Assembly (NCBI GenBank): GCA_002452855.1
Contig: DKFS01000079.1
Location: 1 to 23,116, forward strand
Source: Sulfurospirillum sp. UBA6790
GTDB lineage: Bacteria; Campylobacterota; Campylobacteria; Campylobacterales; Sulfurospirillaceae
Direction: 5' to 3'
DNA length: 23,116 nt
This document shows positions 8,432 to 15,779 of the stretch, piece after piece. Numbering within the stretch: the stretch's first letter is position 1; the number at the start of each line of letters is the position of its first letter. The notes under the pieces were generated by a model. The model saw only the letters and a list, made by a program, of their open reading frames with translations. It ran no database searches and was not told the DNA's origin. Both the position numbers and the translations under genes were made by a program.

Positions 8432-8437
8432 TATAAT
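8432..8437 (+). promoter_or_regulatory. Candidate -10 box for the LysR-type regulator (proximal)
   Basis: This second perfect TATAAT would start transcription near 8444, inside or right at the ribosome site GAAGGA, leaving almost no leader. The distal box at 8403 is therefore the more comfortable choice; this one may be a regulator-dependent alternative or just AT-rich background. Confidence 0.3.
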
Positions 8438-8454
8438 ATACTGAAGGATTTTTT

Positions 8455-9363
8455 ATGCTTAAAGATTTCTCTAAAGTAGAAACCTTTTTAACCGTTGTGC
8501 GAGAAAAAAGTTTTTCTAAAGCATCCAAAAAGTTAGGCATTAGCCAACCTGCGGTCACACAACAAATCAAATTACTTGAAGAGTATTTGGATATTCAGAT
8601 TGTTGATCGTAAAAAAAATGGTATTAAGCTCACAACCGCGGGGGAAGAGCTTTTTAAAATGGCCGTAAAACTCGAAAAGCATCTTTTAGCTGCTGAGAGA
8701 GAAATGTTACGTCTTGTGAATAAAGAAGTCATTTTTGTATTAGGAGCGTCGCCTGTTATTGGCAATTACATCCTACCAAACTTTTTAAATGACATTCAAG
8801 AAGCTATAAAAAACAATGTCATGCTCAAAGTAGAAGATGCCGCAGAAATTACAGAAAAACTACTGGACAAAAAAGTAGATTTAGCGTTGATTGAAGCGCC
8901 TATTTTCCAAGAGGGCATTATCTACCGAGAGTGGCTTGAAGATGAGCTTGTCATTACCAGTCGTTCCCCGCTTCCAAAATTGGTTAAAAAAGAAGATTTA
9001 CTCTCGTACAACTGGATATGCAGAGAAGAAGAGTCTAACACGCGTAAAATCATTCATGAAACATTTGAGAAAATGGACATTGATTGTAAAAGTTTTAAAG
9101 TCAAAAGTATTGTCACAAGTTCAACCGCTGTAAAAAATACACTGATGAAAGCAAGTATTGAAGAAACCCCTACCGTGTCGATTCTTTCCAAACACATCGT
9201 TGCGGATGAAGTTGAAAAAGGTGAACTCTTTACGACCAAGATGAAAGGCTTGAAATTAACACGTATGCTCTATCTTTGCTACATTAAAGATCGCAAACAC
9301 GATGCACTCATCGATAATGTAATTAACTACATGATGAGCAAACAAGACATTAAACCTTCTTAA
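8455..9363 (+). CDS. LysR family transcriptional regulator
   Basis: This is a DNA-binding regulator, effector unknown. The 302 residues begin with a LysR winged helix-turn-helix (about 3-62: FLTVVREKSFSKASKKLGIS, QPAVTQQIKLLEEYLD, IQIVDR, KLTTAGEELF), followed by a linker helix and a type-2 periplasmic-binding-like effector domain (about 90-295) with ALIEAP and LVITSRSPLPKL, typical of the CysB/CbbR-like group. It is the only plus-strand gene in the first 14 kb and diverges from the uvrD unit across a 194-nt gap, so LysR-style control of itself or of the helicase unit is possible but unproven. The stop codon is only 2 nt from the stop of the convergent small gene at 9366. The target cannot be deduced from the sequence. 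Confidence 0.9.
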   Translation: MLKDFSKVETFLTVVREKSFSKASKKLGISQPAVTQQIKLLEEYLDIQIVDRKKNGIKLTTAGEELFKMAVKLEKHLLAAEREMLRLVNKEVIFVLGASPVIGNYILPNFLNDIQEAIKNNVMLKVEDAAEITEKLLDKKVDLALIEAPIFQEGIIYREWLEDELVITSRSPLPKLVKKEDLLSYNWICREEESNTRKIIHETFEKMDIDCKSFKVKSIVTSSTAVKNTLMKASIEETPTVSILSKHIVADEVEKGELFTTKMKGLKLTRMLYLCYIKDRKHDALIDNVINYMMSKQDIKPS

Positions 9364-9365
9364 GG

Positions 9366-9821
9366 CTACTTTTTCATCAATTTTTGATTATGAGGATTGG
9401 ACAAAAACGCATTCATAGAGCGTTTGAGTCCATTTTCTTGTGGCTCTTTTACTGCAGCTTTTGGCGGTGGTGTGCTGAGATTAATAAAGACAGGAATCTC
9501 TTCAACAATAATCTGCAAGATGGCTTCTAATGGGAAACTAACGAGTGAGCCAAAATTATCATTTCCAAAGCCTGCTTCAAAACTCAACGTATTATTATAA
9601 ATTTGCGTACTTTCAAAGGTATATCCTGCTAAAAAGAACATGGTAATAGGTTTGAAATTTTGACTAATTTCAACAGGCAAAACAGGGTCAAAGTTCACAT
9701 CGGAGATATTGGTCAAAATAGAAAAATTCACACCGCGTTTCAGTAATAACTCAAGTACCTCTTTGATATGTTGTTTCATTAATCCATGGAACTCTTCACT
9801 ACCCAACAATGTTTCAAGCAT
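9366..9821 (-). CDS. Conserved small protein resembling the ClpXP adaptor SspB
   Basis: The start is ATG at 9821, preceded by AAAGGA with 7-nt spacing; it overlaps the pepF stop by 8 nt. A longer in-frame opening from 9908 would lie inside pepF and is rejected. The 151-residue protein is not secreted. Its central part aligns by eye with E. coli SspB, as I remember it: an N-terminal helix ending LELLLKRGV, then FDPVLPVEISQNF against the VQVPMEY region, NNTLSFEAGFGNDNFG against NDEVRFNARFGG, and SFPLEAILQIIVEEIPVFIN against SVPLAAVLAIYARENGAGTMF. A Pro-rich linker (TPPPKAAVKEPQ) leads to a short basic tail ending KLMKK, placed like the ClpX-binding tail of SspB. It is last in the pyrB-pabB-pabC-pepF series. 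From memory, C. jejuni has an uncharacterised gene at this position next to pepF (Cj1100). Function is inferred. Confidence 0.6.
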   Translation of the reverse strand: MLETLLGSEEFHGLMKQHIKEVLELLLKRGVNFSILTNISDVNFDPVLPVEISQNFKPITMFFLAGYTFESTQIYNNTLSFEAGFGNDNFGSLVSFPLEAILQIIVEEIPVFINLSTPPPKAAVKEPQENGLKRSMNAFLSNPHNQKLMKK

Positions 9822-11535
9822 CACACATTCCTTTAAACTCTTGTAAGAGAATTTCAATCTCGCCAATACCCAGTTGCCAAAACTGCTCATCTTCAATGTC
9901 AAAGCCAAATTTTTTAATCAGCTCTTTAGGGCTTTGGCTACCACCCGCAGCTAGGAAACTTGTATAATTTTGAACAAACAGTGCTTTATCGCTCTTTTTA
10001 TACAGTCCATAAAGGGCTAAAACAAGTAATTGACCATAACTGTACGCGTAACAATAAAAAGGTGAATGAATAAAATGTGGAATATAACTCCACCATAAAT
10101 GATAATTAGAACTAAGCTCTATACTCTTGCCAAACATTTTTTGGCTCTCTTCCATCCAATAACGATTAAACGTAGGAAGGTCTAGTTCCCCTTCATGTGC
10201 ATGTACTTTTCGCTCGAATGTCGTAAAATTGATTTGGCGATACAATGTGGAGAAAATATCTTCAATTTTACTGGCATATAAAGAACGTTTTTCATCCAAC
10301 GTTAAATTTTCTTTGATAGCATCAAACGCCAACATTTCAGCAAACACAGAAGCCGTTTCAGAAGTTGTCAGAGGAGTATCACTGGCAAGATAACCCACAT
10401 CACGGGAGAGGTATTGGTGAATGGCGTGTCCTAATTCATGCGCTAATGTAAATAAGTCGCGTCTTGTGTTGGTATGATTCAAAAGTACGTAGGGATGTGT
10501 TGAAGGAGTGGCTGGATGCGAAAAAGCGCCCCCTCGTTTTTTGTTTTTGGGAAAAACATCTATCCACCCTTGCTCAAATGCCATCGAAGCGATTTCAAAA
10601 AACTTAGGATTAAACTGGTTAAACGCTTCTAAAACAATTTTCTTTGAAGCTTCAAAATCATATTCAGATGCTTTATCTTCAAGTGGCGCATAACGGTCAT
10701 ACTCATACAAGGTATCAAACCCTAGCAATTTAGCTTTGAGGGCATAATATTCATGCACCAAATGAAAACTATCTTCTGCGCTTTTGATGAGGGCATCAAC
10801 GCTTTTTTGGGTAATTTTATTGTCAAGATGGCGCGGTTGTTCAGCATTTTTATAGCCTCGAAGCTCACACTCGTTGGACAAATCTGTTTTAATCATATTG
10901 AAGATATACCCCAAAAGAGGTTGGTGAGGCTTAAGCCCTTTCGTAAACGCATTGGCAGCATTTTTGCGAACCTCTCGATTTGCATCTTGCAGTTTACTAA
11001 GTATCTCTTCTTCGGAGAGTTTTTTCCCCTCATAGCTGAATGTGAGGCGGCTAAAATGCTCATCAAATAAACGGCTAAAAGCAGAACCTGATGTCATCTC
11101 TTTTTTGAGAAGAATGCGTTCTTCTTTTTGTGACAGTTGGTAGGGTTTTTCTTCCATTAACGATTCTAAATAAAATTTATAATGCGGTGATGAAGCAATC
11201 AACTCTTCTTGTTTTGGTTTTGTAAGTTTGTTAAATTCCAATTCAAAAAAGAGCAAATGTTCAGCAATAGAGCTGTGCTCTTGTTGGTATCTGGCATAGA
11301 AACTACCGTTGTCACTGTTGGTGGCAAATTTCAAAAAAGCATATGTCATAATGCGACCAAGCTTTTCATTAATCGACTCATATTCTCGAATCGATTCTAA
11401 AAACTCATTGACATGTAACTCTTTGAGCTTGCCTTTGCACACATTTTCAAAGCTGATTGCGCGGTTTTTTGCATCCAGCAAATCGGTTTCAAGTGCATTT
11501 TCATTTTCATACAGTGCTGATAAATCCCAATTCAA
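9814..11535 (-). CDS. pepF: Oligoendopeptidase F family zinc metallopeptidase (M3)
   Basis: This cytoplasmic zinc peptidase cleaves oligopeptides. The 573 residues are typical of M3B peptidases. The zinc site HELGH (His366, Glu367, His370) is within FTLAHELGHAIHQYLS, and the third ligand is expected in TSETASVFAEM (Glu393). The N-terminal half is helical (M3 N-domain, about 105-170). The downstream segment FIHSPFYCYAYSYGQLLVLALY is the conserved substrate-side region containing the Tyr-rich motif. No signal peptide is present. It starts 3 nt after the pabC-like stop and overlaps the next small gene by 8 nt. A degenerate palindrome copy at 11408-11419 encodes LHVN. The family is secure; natural substrates are unknown. 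Confidence 0.94.
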   Translation of the reverse strand: MNWDLSALYENENALETDLLDAKNRAISFENVCKGKLKELHVNEFLESIREYESINEKLGRIMTYAFLKFATNSDNGSFYARYQQEHSSIAEHLLFFELEFNKLTKPKQEELIASSPHYKFYLESLMEEKPYQLSQKEERILLKKEMTSGSAFSRLFDEHFSRLTFSYEGKKLSEEEILSKLQDANREVRKNAANAFTKGLKPHQPLLGYIFNMIKTDLSNECELRGYKNAEQPRHLDNKITQKSVDALIKSAEDSFHLVHEYYALKAKLLGFDTLYEYDRYAPLEDKASEYDFEASKKIVLEAFNQFNPKFFEIASMAFEQGWIDVFPKNKKRGGAFSHPATPSTHPYVLLNHTNTRRDLFTLAHELGHAIHQYLSRDVGYLASDTPLTTSETASVFAEMLAFDAIKENLTLDEKRSLYASKIEDIFSTLYRQINFTTFERKVHAHEGELDLPTFNRYWMEESQKMFGKSIELSSNYHLWWSYIPHFIHSPFYCYAYSYGQLLVLALYGLYKKSDKALFVQNYTSFLAAGGSQSPKELIKKFGFDIEDEQFWQLGIGEIEILLQEFKGMCDA

Positions 11536-11538
11536 AAC

Positions 11539-12135
11539 TTATTCCTTAATTAATACATTTTCAATAATTCTAAATCCTATAAGAGCATTCATTATAGCAA
11601 ATTTCTGCGCTTTTTGAAGGCTTTTCATGTCTAAACTTTCAGCCTTCAACATACCATTTTCCAATAATCTAGCCCGCGTTGTGCCTTCCAAGAGTGGCTT
11701 TTTGGGTGTGTACCAGTGTCCATCAATGCATAAAGCAATATTGGCAATGGACGTGTCTTGCAACAACCCTTTACATGTAAAAATAACATCATCCACATTC
11801 GGTACTATCGCCGCATGAAGTTCTTCTCGGTTACACGATTTATACGCATACGAGAAAGAAGACTCCACACACGCAAAATGCTGAATTTCACGTGGAATAT
11901 ACGGTAAATATTCAATTTTTTGTATCGTTGTATCGTATTCAATCCGCACTCTGTAAGTTCCCACAGAAGGCGGTTGAAGGTATTCGCTTAATACAAGCGT
12001 ATCATGGGCTTGGTAAAGCTGATGTCTCGTTTTTTCAAAACGAGCTTGATGATAAGTCATGTACTGAACCGTGCCATCAACGGCTTTGAGTGTCTCAAAG
12101 CAACGGGATATAGACTTTATCGCACAACTCCTCAT
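11539..12135 (-). CDS. pabC: Class IV PLP enzyme, probable 4-amino-4-deoxychorismate lyase (PabC-like)
   Basis: It probably splits aminodeoxychorismate into p-aminobenzoate and pyruvate for folate synthesis. Starting at ATG 12135 gives 198 residues, shorter than E. coli PabC (269), lacking the usual N-terminal strand and beginning almost at [10 protein letters not shown]. Seen: AYKSCNREELHAA with the likely PLP lysine (K in YKSC), DDVIFTCKGLLQDTSIANIAL (glycine/Thr phosphate-cup region) and YTPKKPLLEGTTRARLLE. The class IV fold is clear; lyase rather than aminotransferase is inferred from the pabB gene directly upstream, which it overlaps by 41 nt. The start is uncertain: ATGs also occur at 12150 and 12198, none with a good ribosome site. 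An exact palindrome at 11770-11781 encodes FTCK. Confidence 0.8.
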   Translation of the reverse strand: MRSCAIKSISRCFETLKAVDGTVQYMTYHQARFEKTRHQLYQAHDTLVLSEYLQPPSVGTYRVRIEYDTTIQKIEYLPYIPREIQHFACVESSFSYAYKSCNREELHAAIVPNVDDVIFTCKGLLQDTSIANIALCIDGHWYTPKKPLLEGTTRARLLENGMLKAESLDMKSLQKAQKFAIMNALIGFRIIENVLIKE

Positions 12136-13057
12136 ACTCTTTTTGCGCATCACTGAGTGCCGTAATGCCTCCACCACTTTTAAAGACAAATCCTTCATCT
12201 GTCTTTTCTAAAAAACGAATCATCACAGCACTGTCCAAACACACGCCATCATAGACACCAAAGACGCCCGTAAAGAAACCTCGCTCATAGCCTTCAATCT
12301 TTTCGATTATCGCGACACTGCTCTTTTTAGGCGTACCACTGATAGAGCCCGCTGGCAGTAACGTCGCAAGAATATCGCCAACTTTTTCATGCCAAGTGTT
12401 GTCTAATTTTCCTGTGATTTTAGAACTCACCTGCAACAACTCTTTCTCACCTGCTTGAATTTTATCAATATAGCGAAACTGCTCCACACAAACGTTTTTT
12501 GCCACCATTGACAAATCATTACGTAAAAGATCAACCACCATCACATGCTCTGCTTTTTCTTTTTCATCTTCTAAAATGCATTTGGTTGCATGCGGAAGAT
12601 TCGCATCAATCGTGCCTTTCATAGGAAACGTACTGATGGTGTCTTGTTCAATTTTGACAAACCGCTCGGGCGAAAAGCAGACGAATTGATCTTTAAAATA
12701 GAGTTTAAACGGTGCTTTTGCTGCATGAAAAAGAGTCAGCATCGTCTCGTTAGGCACAACGTGTGTTTGAGCCGTTAAATTTAATACGTACGTATTGCCT
12801 GCTTCAATTTCGCGCTGAATGGCATTGATTTTTTGTTGATACAATGCATAATCAGGATACATTTTATGCCATGAAAAGTTTTTACATGTAAAAGGGTCGT
12901 GAACGTTGCTATCACGTTCAAAAGAGAAGAAAATGTCATCATCTAAAGCATCAAGTTCACTAACATAAAAATGTTTTGCCGCATAATCAATAACAAAAAA
13001 GAACGGTGTTTTTGTGCAACCGAATTGATTGAGTTTTTGTGCAAACTCAATGTTCAA
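12095..13057 (-). CDS. pabB: Aminodeoxychorismate synthase component I
   Basis: PabB converts chorismate to aminodeoxychorismate for p-aminobenzoate and folate. The 320 residues cover mostly the chorismate-binding domain; the N-terminal region is shorter than in E. coli PabB (453). The key motif is PMKGT at about 145-149: a Lys here (Lys147) marks aminodeoxychorismate synthase, whereas anthranilate synthases carry Ala (PxAGT). Further marks are [37 protein letters not shown] and [12 protein letters not shown] with [11 protein letters not shown] glutamine amidotransferase subunit (PabA) is not in the window. It overlaps pyrB upstream by 11 nt and the pabC-like gene downstream. An exact palindrome copy at 12881-12892 encodes FTCK (residues 56-59). 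Confidence 0.93.
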   Translation of the reverse strand: MNIEFAQKLNQFGCTKTPFFFVIDYAAKHFYVSELDALDDDIFFSFERDSNVHDPFTCKNFSWHKMYPDYALYQQKINAIQREIEAGNTYVLNLTAQTHVVPNETMLTLFHAAKAPFKLYFKDQFVCFSPERFVKIEQDTISTFPMKGTIDANLPHATKCILEDEKEKAEHVMVVDLLRNDLSMVAKNVCVEQFRYIDKIQAGEKELLQVSSKITGKLDNTWHEKVGDILATLLPAGSISGTPKKSSVAIIEKIEGYERGFFTGVFGVYDGVCLDSAVMIRFLEKTDEGFVFKSGGGITALSDAQKEYEELCDKVYIPLL

Positions 13058-13919
13058 TCAACTTCTCCAAAACAGCCATTCTCACAGCTACGCCGTTTTT
13101 AACTTGTTCCAATATTTTTGAACGAGGATCTTTCATCATAAAGTCATCCACATCAACATTACGATGTACGGGACCTGGATGTAAGACGATGATGTCGCGG
13201 TCTTTCATCAGTTTTGACGTAATACAAAAATCATTGGCATAATCTTTTAACGAAGCATAAATCTGATTGGCGTGGCGTTCAGTTTGGGTACGAAGGCTCA
13301 TAATCACATTGACCTCATCGATAACATCTTCAATACGATGATACGTTCTTAAAGTAGTCTGCGGCAAGAAATGAGGTGGTGCCACAAGGATGACTTCTAC
13401 ACCCATGCGTGCGAGCAGTTCAATATTGCTATTGGCTACACGTGAATTTTTGATATCGCCGACAATAGCAACTTTTTTGCCTCTGACATCACCAAAATGT
13501 CGCTTCATCGTAAATAAATCTAAAAGAGCTTGCGTAGGATGGGCATGGCTACCATCGCCGCCATTGACGATAGGACAATTAACGTAATTGGCTAAGATAT
13601 GCGGAACGCCTGAACTTTTATGACGCACAACAATCGCATCAGGGCCCATTGCATCAAGGTTGGCAGCAGTATCAAAGAGCGTCTCACCTTTGCTGGAAGA
13701 ACTACGAGAAACATCAAGGCTTACGACCATCGCACCAAGACGTTTTGCCGCGATTTCAAAGCTACTACGTGTTCGGGTCGAATTTTCAAAAAAAATCGTA
13801 ATTACGGTTTTATTTTTCAAAATATCTCGTGGTTTTTCGTCTAAAAACTCACTTGCTCGTGCGAGGATTTGCTCTACTTCTTCCAGTGAAAAGTCCCGTG
13901 TATTAATCAAATGCTTCAC
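13047..13919 (-). CDS. pyrB: Aspartate carbamoyltransferase catalytic subunit
   Basis: PyrB makes carbamoyl-aspartate, the committed step of pyrimidine synthesis. The 290 residues include the carbamoyl-phosphate loop [12 protein letters not shown] (STRTR 47-51), the neighbouring-subunit loop SSSKGET (Lys77), [25 protein letters not shown] (HPTQ 127-130), [18 protein letters not shown] and [14 protein letters not shown]. The start is GTG at 13919, with AAGGAG (13931-13926) six nt upstream. It is the first gene of the pyrB-pabB-pabC-pepF-small protein series, and diverges from the glycine-zipper gene. No PyrI subunit is nearby. The family is secure. Confidence 0.96.
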   Translation of the reverse strand: MKHLINTRDFSLEEVEQILARASEFLDEKPRDILKNKTVITIFFENSTRTRSSFEIAAKRLGAMVVSLDVSRSSSSKGETLFDTAANLDAMGPDAIVVRHKSSGVPHILANYVNCPIVNGGDGSHAHPTQALLDLFTMKRHFGDVRGKKVAIVGDIKNSRVANSNIELLARMGVEVILVAPPHFLPQTTLRTYHRIEDVIDEVNVIMSLRTQTERHANQIYASLKDYANDFCITSKLMKDRDIIVLHPGPVHRNVDVDDFMMKDPRSKILEQVKNGVAVRMAVLEKLIEH

Positions 13920-13975
13920 GCAATGCTCCTTGATAATTCTATTAAAATTTTAACAAAAGATGACTGTAAGTTTCA

Positions 13976-14004
13976 TTAACACTTCGTTGATATCTCTGTG
14001 TTAA
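13976..14004. promoter_or_regulatory. Inverted repeat TTAACAC-N15-GTGTTAA overlapping a candidate -10 box
   Basis: Seven-bp arms at 13976-13982 and 13998-14004 are exact reverse complements. The right arm overlaps TAAAAT (14002-14007), the best -10 candidate for the glycine-zipper gene; no standard -35 is seen. A strong ribosome site AAGGAG (14018-14023) precedes the ATG at 14029. Operator function is inferred; the arms are AT-rich and short. Confidence 0.35.
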
Positions 14005-14028
14005 AATTCTTCCAAAAAAGGAGATAAC

Positions 14029-14553
14029 ATGAAACAAATCTTTGCTAGTTCCCTTCTACTTTTAGGTTCTCTCCTCTATGCGGAGACAATGAGCTTTCAA
14101 GAGGATGTGCGCGTCATCAGTAGCAAACCAGAATACCGAATGGTCACAACCAGAACGCCGTATCAAGAGTGTTGGGATGAACAAATTGAAACACATTACG
14201 CCCCGCAATCTTCTTCGAATGACGGCAGTGGAACCGTAGGGGCTGTTATTGGTGGTGTTGCAGGTGGTATTTTGGGACATCAAGTCGGTGGAGGCAGTGG
14301 CAAAACAGCCGCAACTGTCGGTGGTGCTATCGTCGGTACATTGGTTGGTAAAAATTTAGCAGAACAAAACTCACATGAAACACCGCCTCCAGGGTATAGA
14401 ACCGAGAGACGTTGTACCACGCGTTATGAAGAGAAAAGCTCTGAAAAATTTATGGGGTACCGCAATATTGCCACCTATAAAAACCAAACTATAGTGAAAT
14501 ACTCTGACAAACCTTTAGAGTTTATCAGAATCAATGTTTCGGTTAGCTACTAA
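14029..14553 (+). CDS. Secreted glycine-zipper (2TM-type) envelope protein
   Basis: This is an exported protein of 174 residues with no assigned function. A Sec signal peptide covers residues 1-18 (MKQIF, hydrophobic leucine run, SLLYA then ET), with probable cleavage after LYA. There is no lipobox cysteine. Residues about 64-108 form a glycine-zipper segment rich in GxxxG (GTVGAVIGGVAGGILGHQVG and AATVGGAIVGTLVGKNLA), the hallmark of the 17-kDa-antigen/SlyB-like group that inserts in or lines membranes. Two cysteines flank it (in YQECWDE and RRCTTRY), so a disulfide is possible. The C-terminal part is polar with beta-strand character. A clear AAGGAG ribosome site supports the start. Its last 39 nt overlap the convergent bioD gene. 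Outer-membrane or periplasmic location is inferred. Confidence 0.85.
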   Translation: MKQIFASSLLLLGSLLYAETMSFQEDVRVISSKPEYRMVTTRTPYQECWDEQIETHYAPQSSSNDGSGTVGAVIGGVAGGILGHQVGGGSGKTAATVGGAIVGTLVGKNLAEQNSHETPPPGYRTERRCTTRYEEKSSEKFMGYRNIATYKNQTIVKYSDKPLEFIRINVSVSY

Positions 14554-15195
14554 GCTCTCTGCGATAGTTTTCATATTTTCTTGAACAAAAAGTACTCTGC
14601 CAAATAGTTTCTTTAAAAATGGCAGAGTAATTTTTTGGAAAGCCTCTTTACTTGCTTCACTTTTACTATTGATACACCACTCATAGTCATCAACGCCTAA
14701 ACTATCTAAGAGATGCAAATTCAGTAAAATATCGTTAATGCAACCTAATTGGTCATGCCCAACAAGCAATGTTTTGGCCTGAAAAAGTCTAATAAAATCA
14801 TACATGTAAAAATCTTCTTCAATCGGCACTAAGAGCCCTCCTGCGCCTTCTATTAAAACGATATCACACAACGCTTCTATCTTTTCATAGGCATTTTGAA
14901 GGATATTTAAATCTATTTTTTTCCTTCCTTTTGCTACATACGGCGCGGCGGGAAGTTCAAATTGGTAAGGAACGATGTCCTTGATGGTCAATGTTTCAAG
15001 AGAGGGATGATACTGTTTTGCCATTTCAAAAAGCTTGGTGCCATCTTCAGGTTGTGTGATCACACCTGTTTCGATTGGCTTCATCACCCCCACTTTAAGG
15101 CCTTGTTTAGAAAGTGTTTCAAGCAATTTAAGGGTTGTATAGGTCTTACCGACATCCGTATTCGTGGCGGTAATAAATATAGGAGGGTATTTCAT
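14515..15195 (-). CDS. bioD: ATP-dependent dethiobiotin synthetase
   Basis: BioD closes the ureido ring of biotin from diaminopelargonic acid, CO2 and ATP. The 226 residues match the family. Seen: P-loop FITATNTDVGKTYTT (about 8-21), substrate-side MKPIETGV (Lys39), and IEGAGGLLVPI (about 118-128). No other biotin genes are in the window, so it stands alone. It has its own candidate promoter (TATAAT at 15220-15215) inside a 9-bp inverted repeat, just past a terminator of the preceding gene. Its last 39 nt overlap the convergent glycine-zipper gene. A palindrome variant at 14799-14810 encodes FYMY, altered so that it does not make a stop codon. Confidence 0.95.
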   Translation of the reverse strand: MKYPPIFITATNTDVGKTYTTLKLLETLSKQGLKVGVMKPIETGVITQPEDGTKLFEMAKQYHPSLETLTIKDIVPYQFELPAAPYVAKGRKKIDLNILQNAYEKIEALCDIVLIEGAGGLLVPIEEDFYMYDFIRLFQAKTLLVGHDQLGCINDILLNLHLLDSLGVDDYEWCINSKSEASKEAFQKITLPFLKKLFGRVLFVQENMKTIAESLVANRNIDSDKL

Positions 15196-15202
15196 AGAGT
15201 AC

Positions 15203-15231
15203 TCTTTTTGGCAAATTATAACCCAAAAAGA
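15203..15231. promoter_or_regulatory. 9-bp inverted repeat enclosing the bioD -10 box: candidate operator
   Basis: Arms TCTTTTTGG (15203-15211) and CCAAAAAGA (15223-15231) are exact reverse complements. The 11-nt spacer holds TATAAT on the minus strand (15220-15215), only about 20 nt before the bioD ATG at 15195. A repressor bound here would block polymerase, which would fit biotin-dependent control by a BirA- or BioR-like protein, though the arms do not match operators I know. Alternatively it is a second hairpin of the neighbouring terminator. Confidence 0.5.
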
Positions 15232-15234
15232 CTA

Positions 15235-15257
15235 AAAGGGTGCAAAAAGCACCCTTT
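15235..15257 (-). terminator. Rho-independent terminator of the small membrane protein gene
   Basis: A perfect 9-bp stem AAAGGGTGC/GCACCCTTT (15235-15243 and 15249-15257) with a 5-nt loop begins 2 nt after the stop codon of the gene at 15260. On the minus strand it is followed by TTTTAGTCTTTTT. It also separates this gene from bioD downstream. Confidence 0.85.
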
Positions 15258-15259
15258 GA

Positions 15260-15682
15260 TTATGCGATAAGATAACGTGTTAAAAAAGCAAGAGCGGCTG
15301 CTAAAATGTGGGGCGCACCATACAAAAATGAAGCAAACACTTGCACTAAAATGCTTTTTTTTAATTTCATTCCAAAAATGATTAATGTACCAATAAACGT
15401 CGTCGCAAAAATGTAAGAGAGCGCATGCAACACCCCATAACTTGGGTCATAGTGAACGGTTGCTAATGCTAAAGATATCACGTAGCTACTCACAAAGAAA
15501 CCAATCATATTCGAGAGCGTATCATAGCGTTTGAATTTCTCATAAAAATCTTCAACACTTGGTGGCGGCAATCCCTCAGCCTCTTTACGTTTTTTCGCAC
15601 TAATAGCTCTGTGCTCAAAGATAAGAAAAGCACCTACCGTAAATACAACGCCTAGCGGAACAATCAGTAGTAAAGTATTCAT
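15260..15682 (-). CDS. Small integral membrane protein, function unknown
   Basis: I do not recognise a family. The start chosen is ATG at 15682, with AAGGAG (15696-15691) eight nt upstream; an earlier in-frame ATG at 15703 lies before that ribosome site and is unlikely. The 140 residues show one N-terminal membrane helix (about 2-21, MNTLLLIVPLGVVFTVGAFL), a basic, polar cytoplasm-like stretch (KKRKEAEGLPPPSVEDFYEKFKR split over about 28-50), then three hydrophobic segments (about 56-73, 80-103 and 112-137). Four helices in total are likely. It stands between an AraC-type regulator and bioD with its own terminator, so it is probably a single-gene unit. No catalytic motif is visible. Confidence 0.75.
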   Translation of the reverse strand: MNTLLLIVPLGVVFTVGAFLIFEHRAISAKKRKEAEGLPPPSVEDFYEKFKRYDTLSNMIGFFVSSYVISLALATVHYDPSYGVLHALSYIFATTFIGTLIIFGMKLKKSILVQVFASFLYGAPHILAAALAFLTRYLIA

Positions 15683-15779
15683 GGGACAATCTCCTTGTGT
15701 CATTTTTGTGATATTAAGACGATTGTAACTTTGGTTTGTTTGCGCACAGCTTAAGATGAGTAATTAATCATAAAAAAAT

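Noticed and set aside
9822..9908. Longer N-terminus for the SspB-like gene (30 extra residues)
   Set aside because: It would lie entirely within pepF and lacks a ribosome site, whereas ATG 9821 has AAAGGA at proper spacing.
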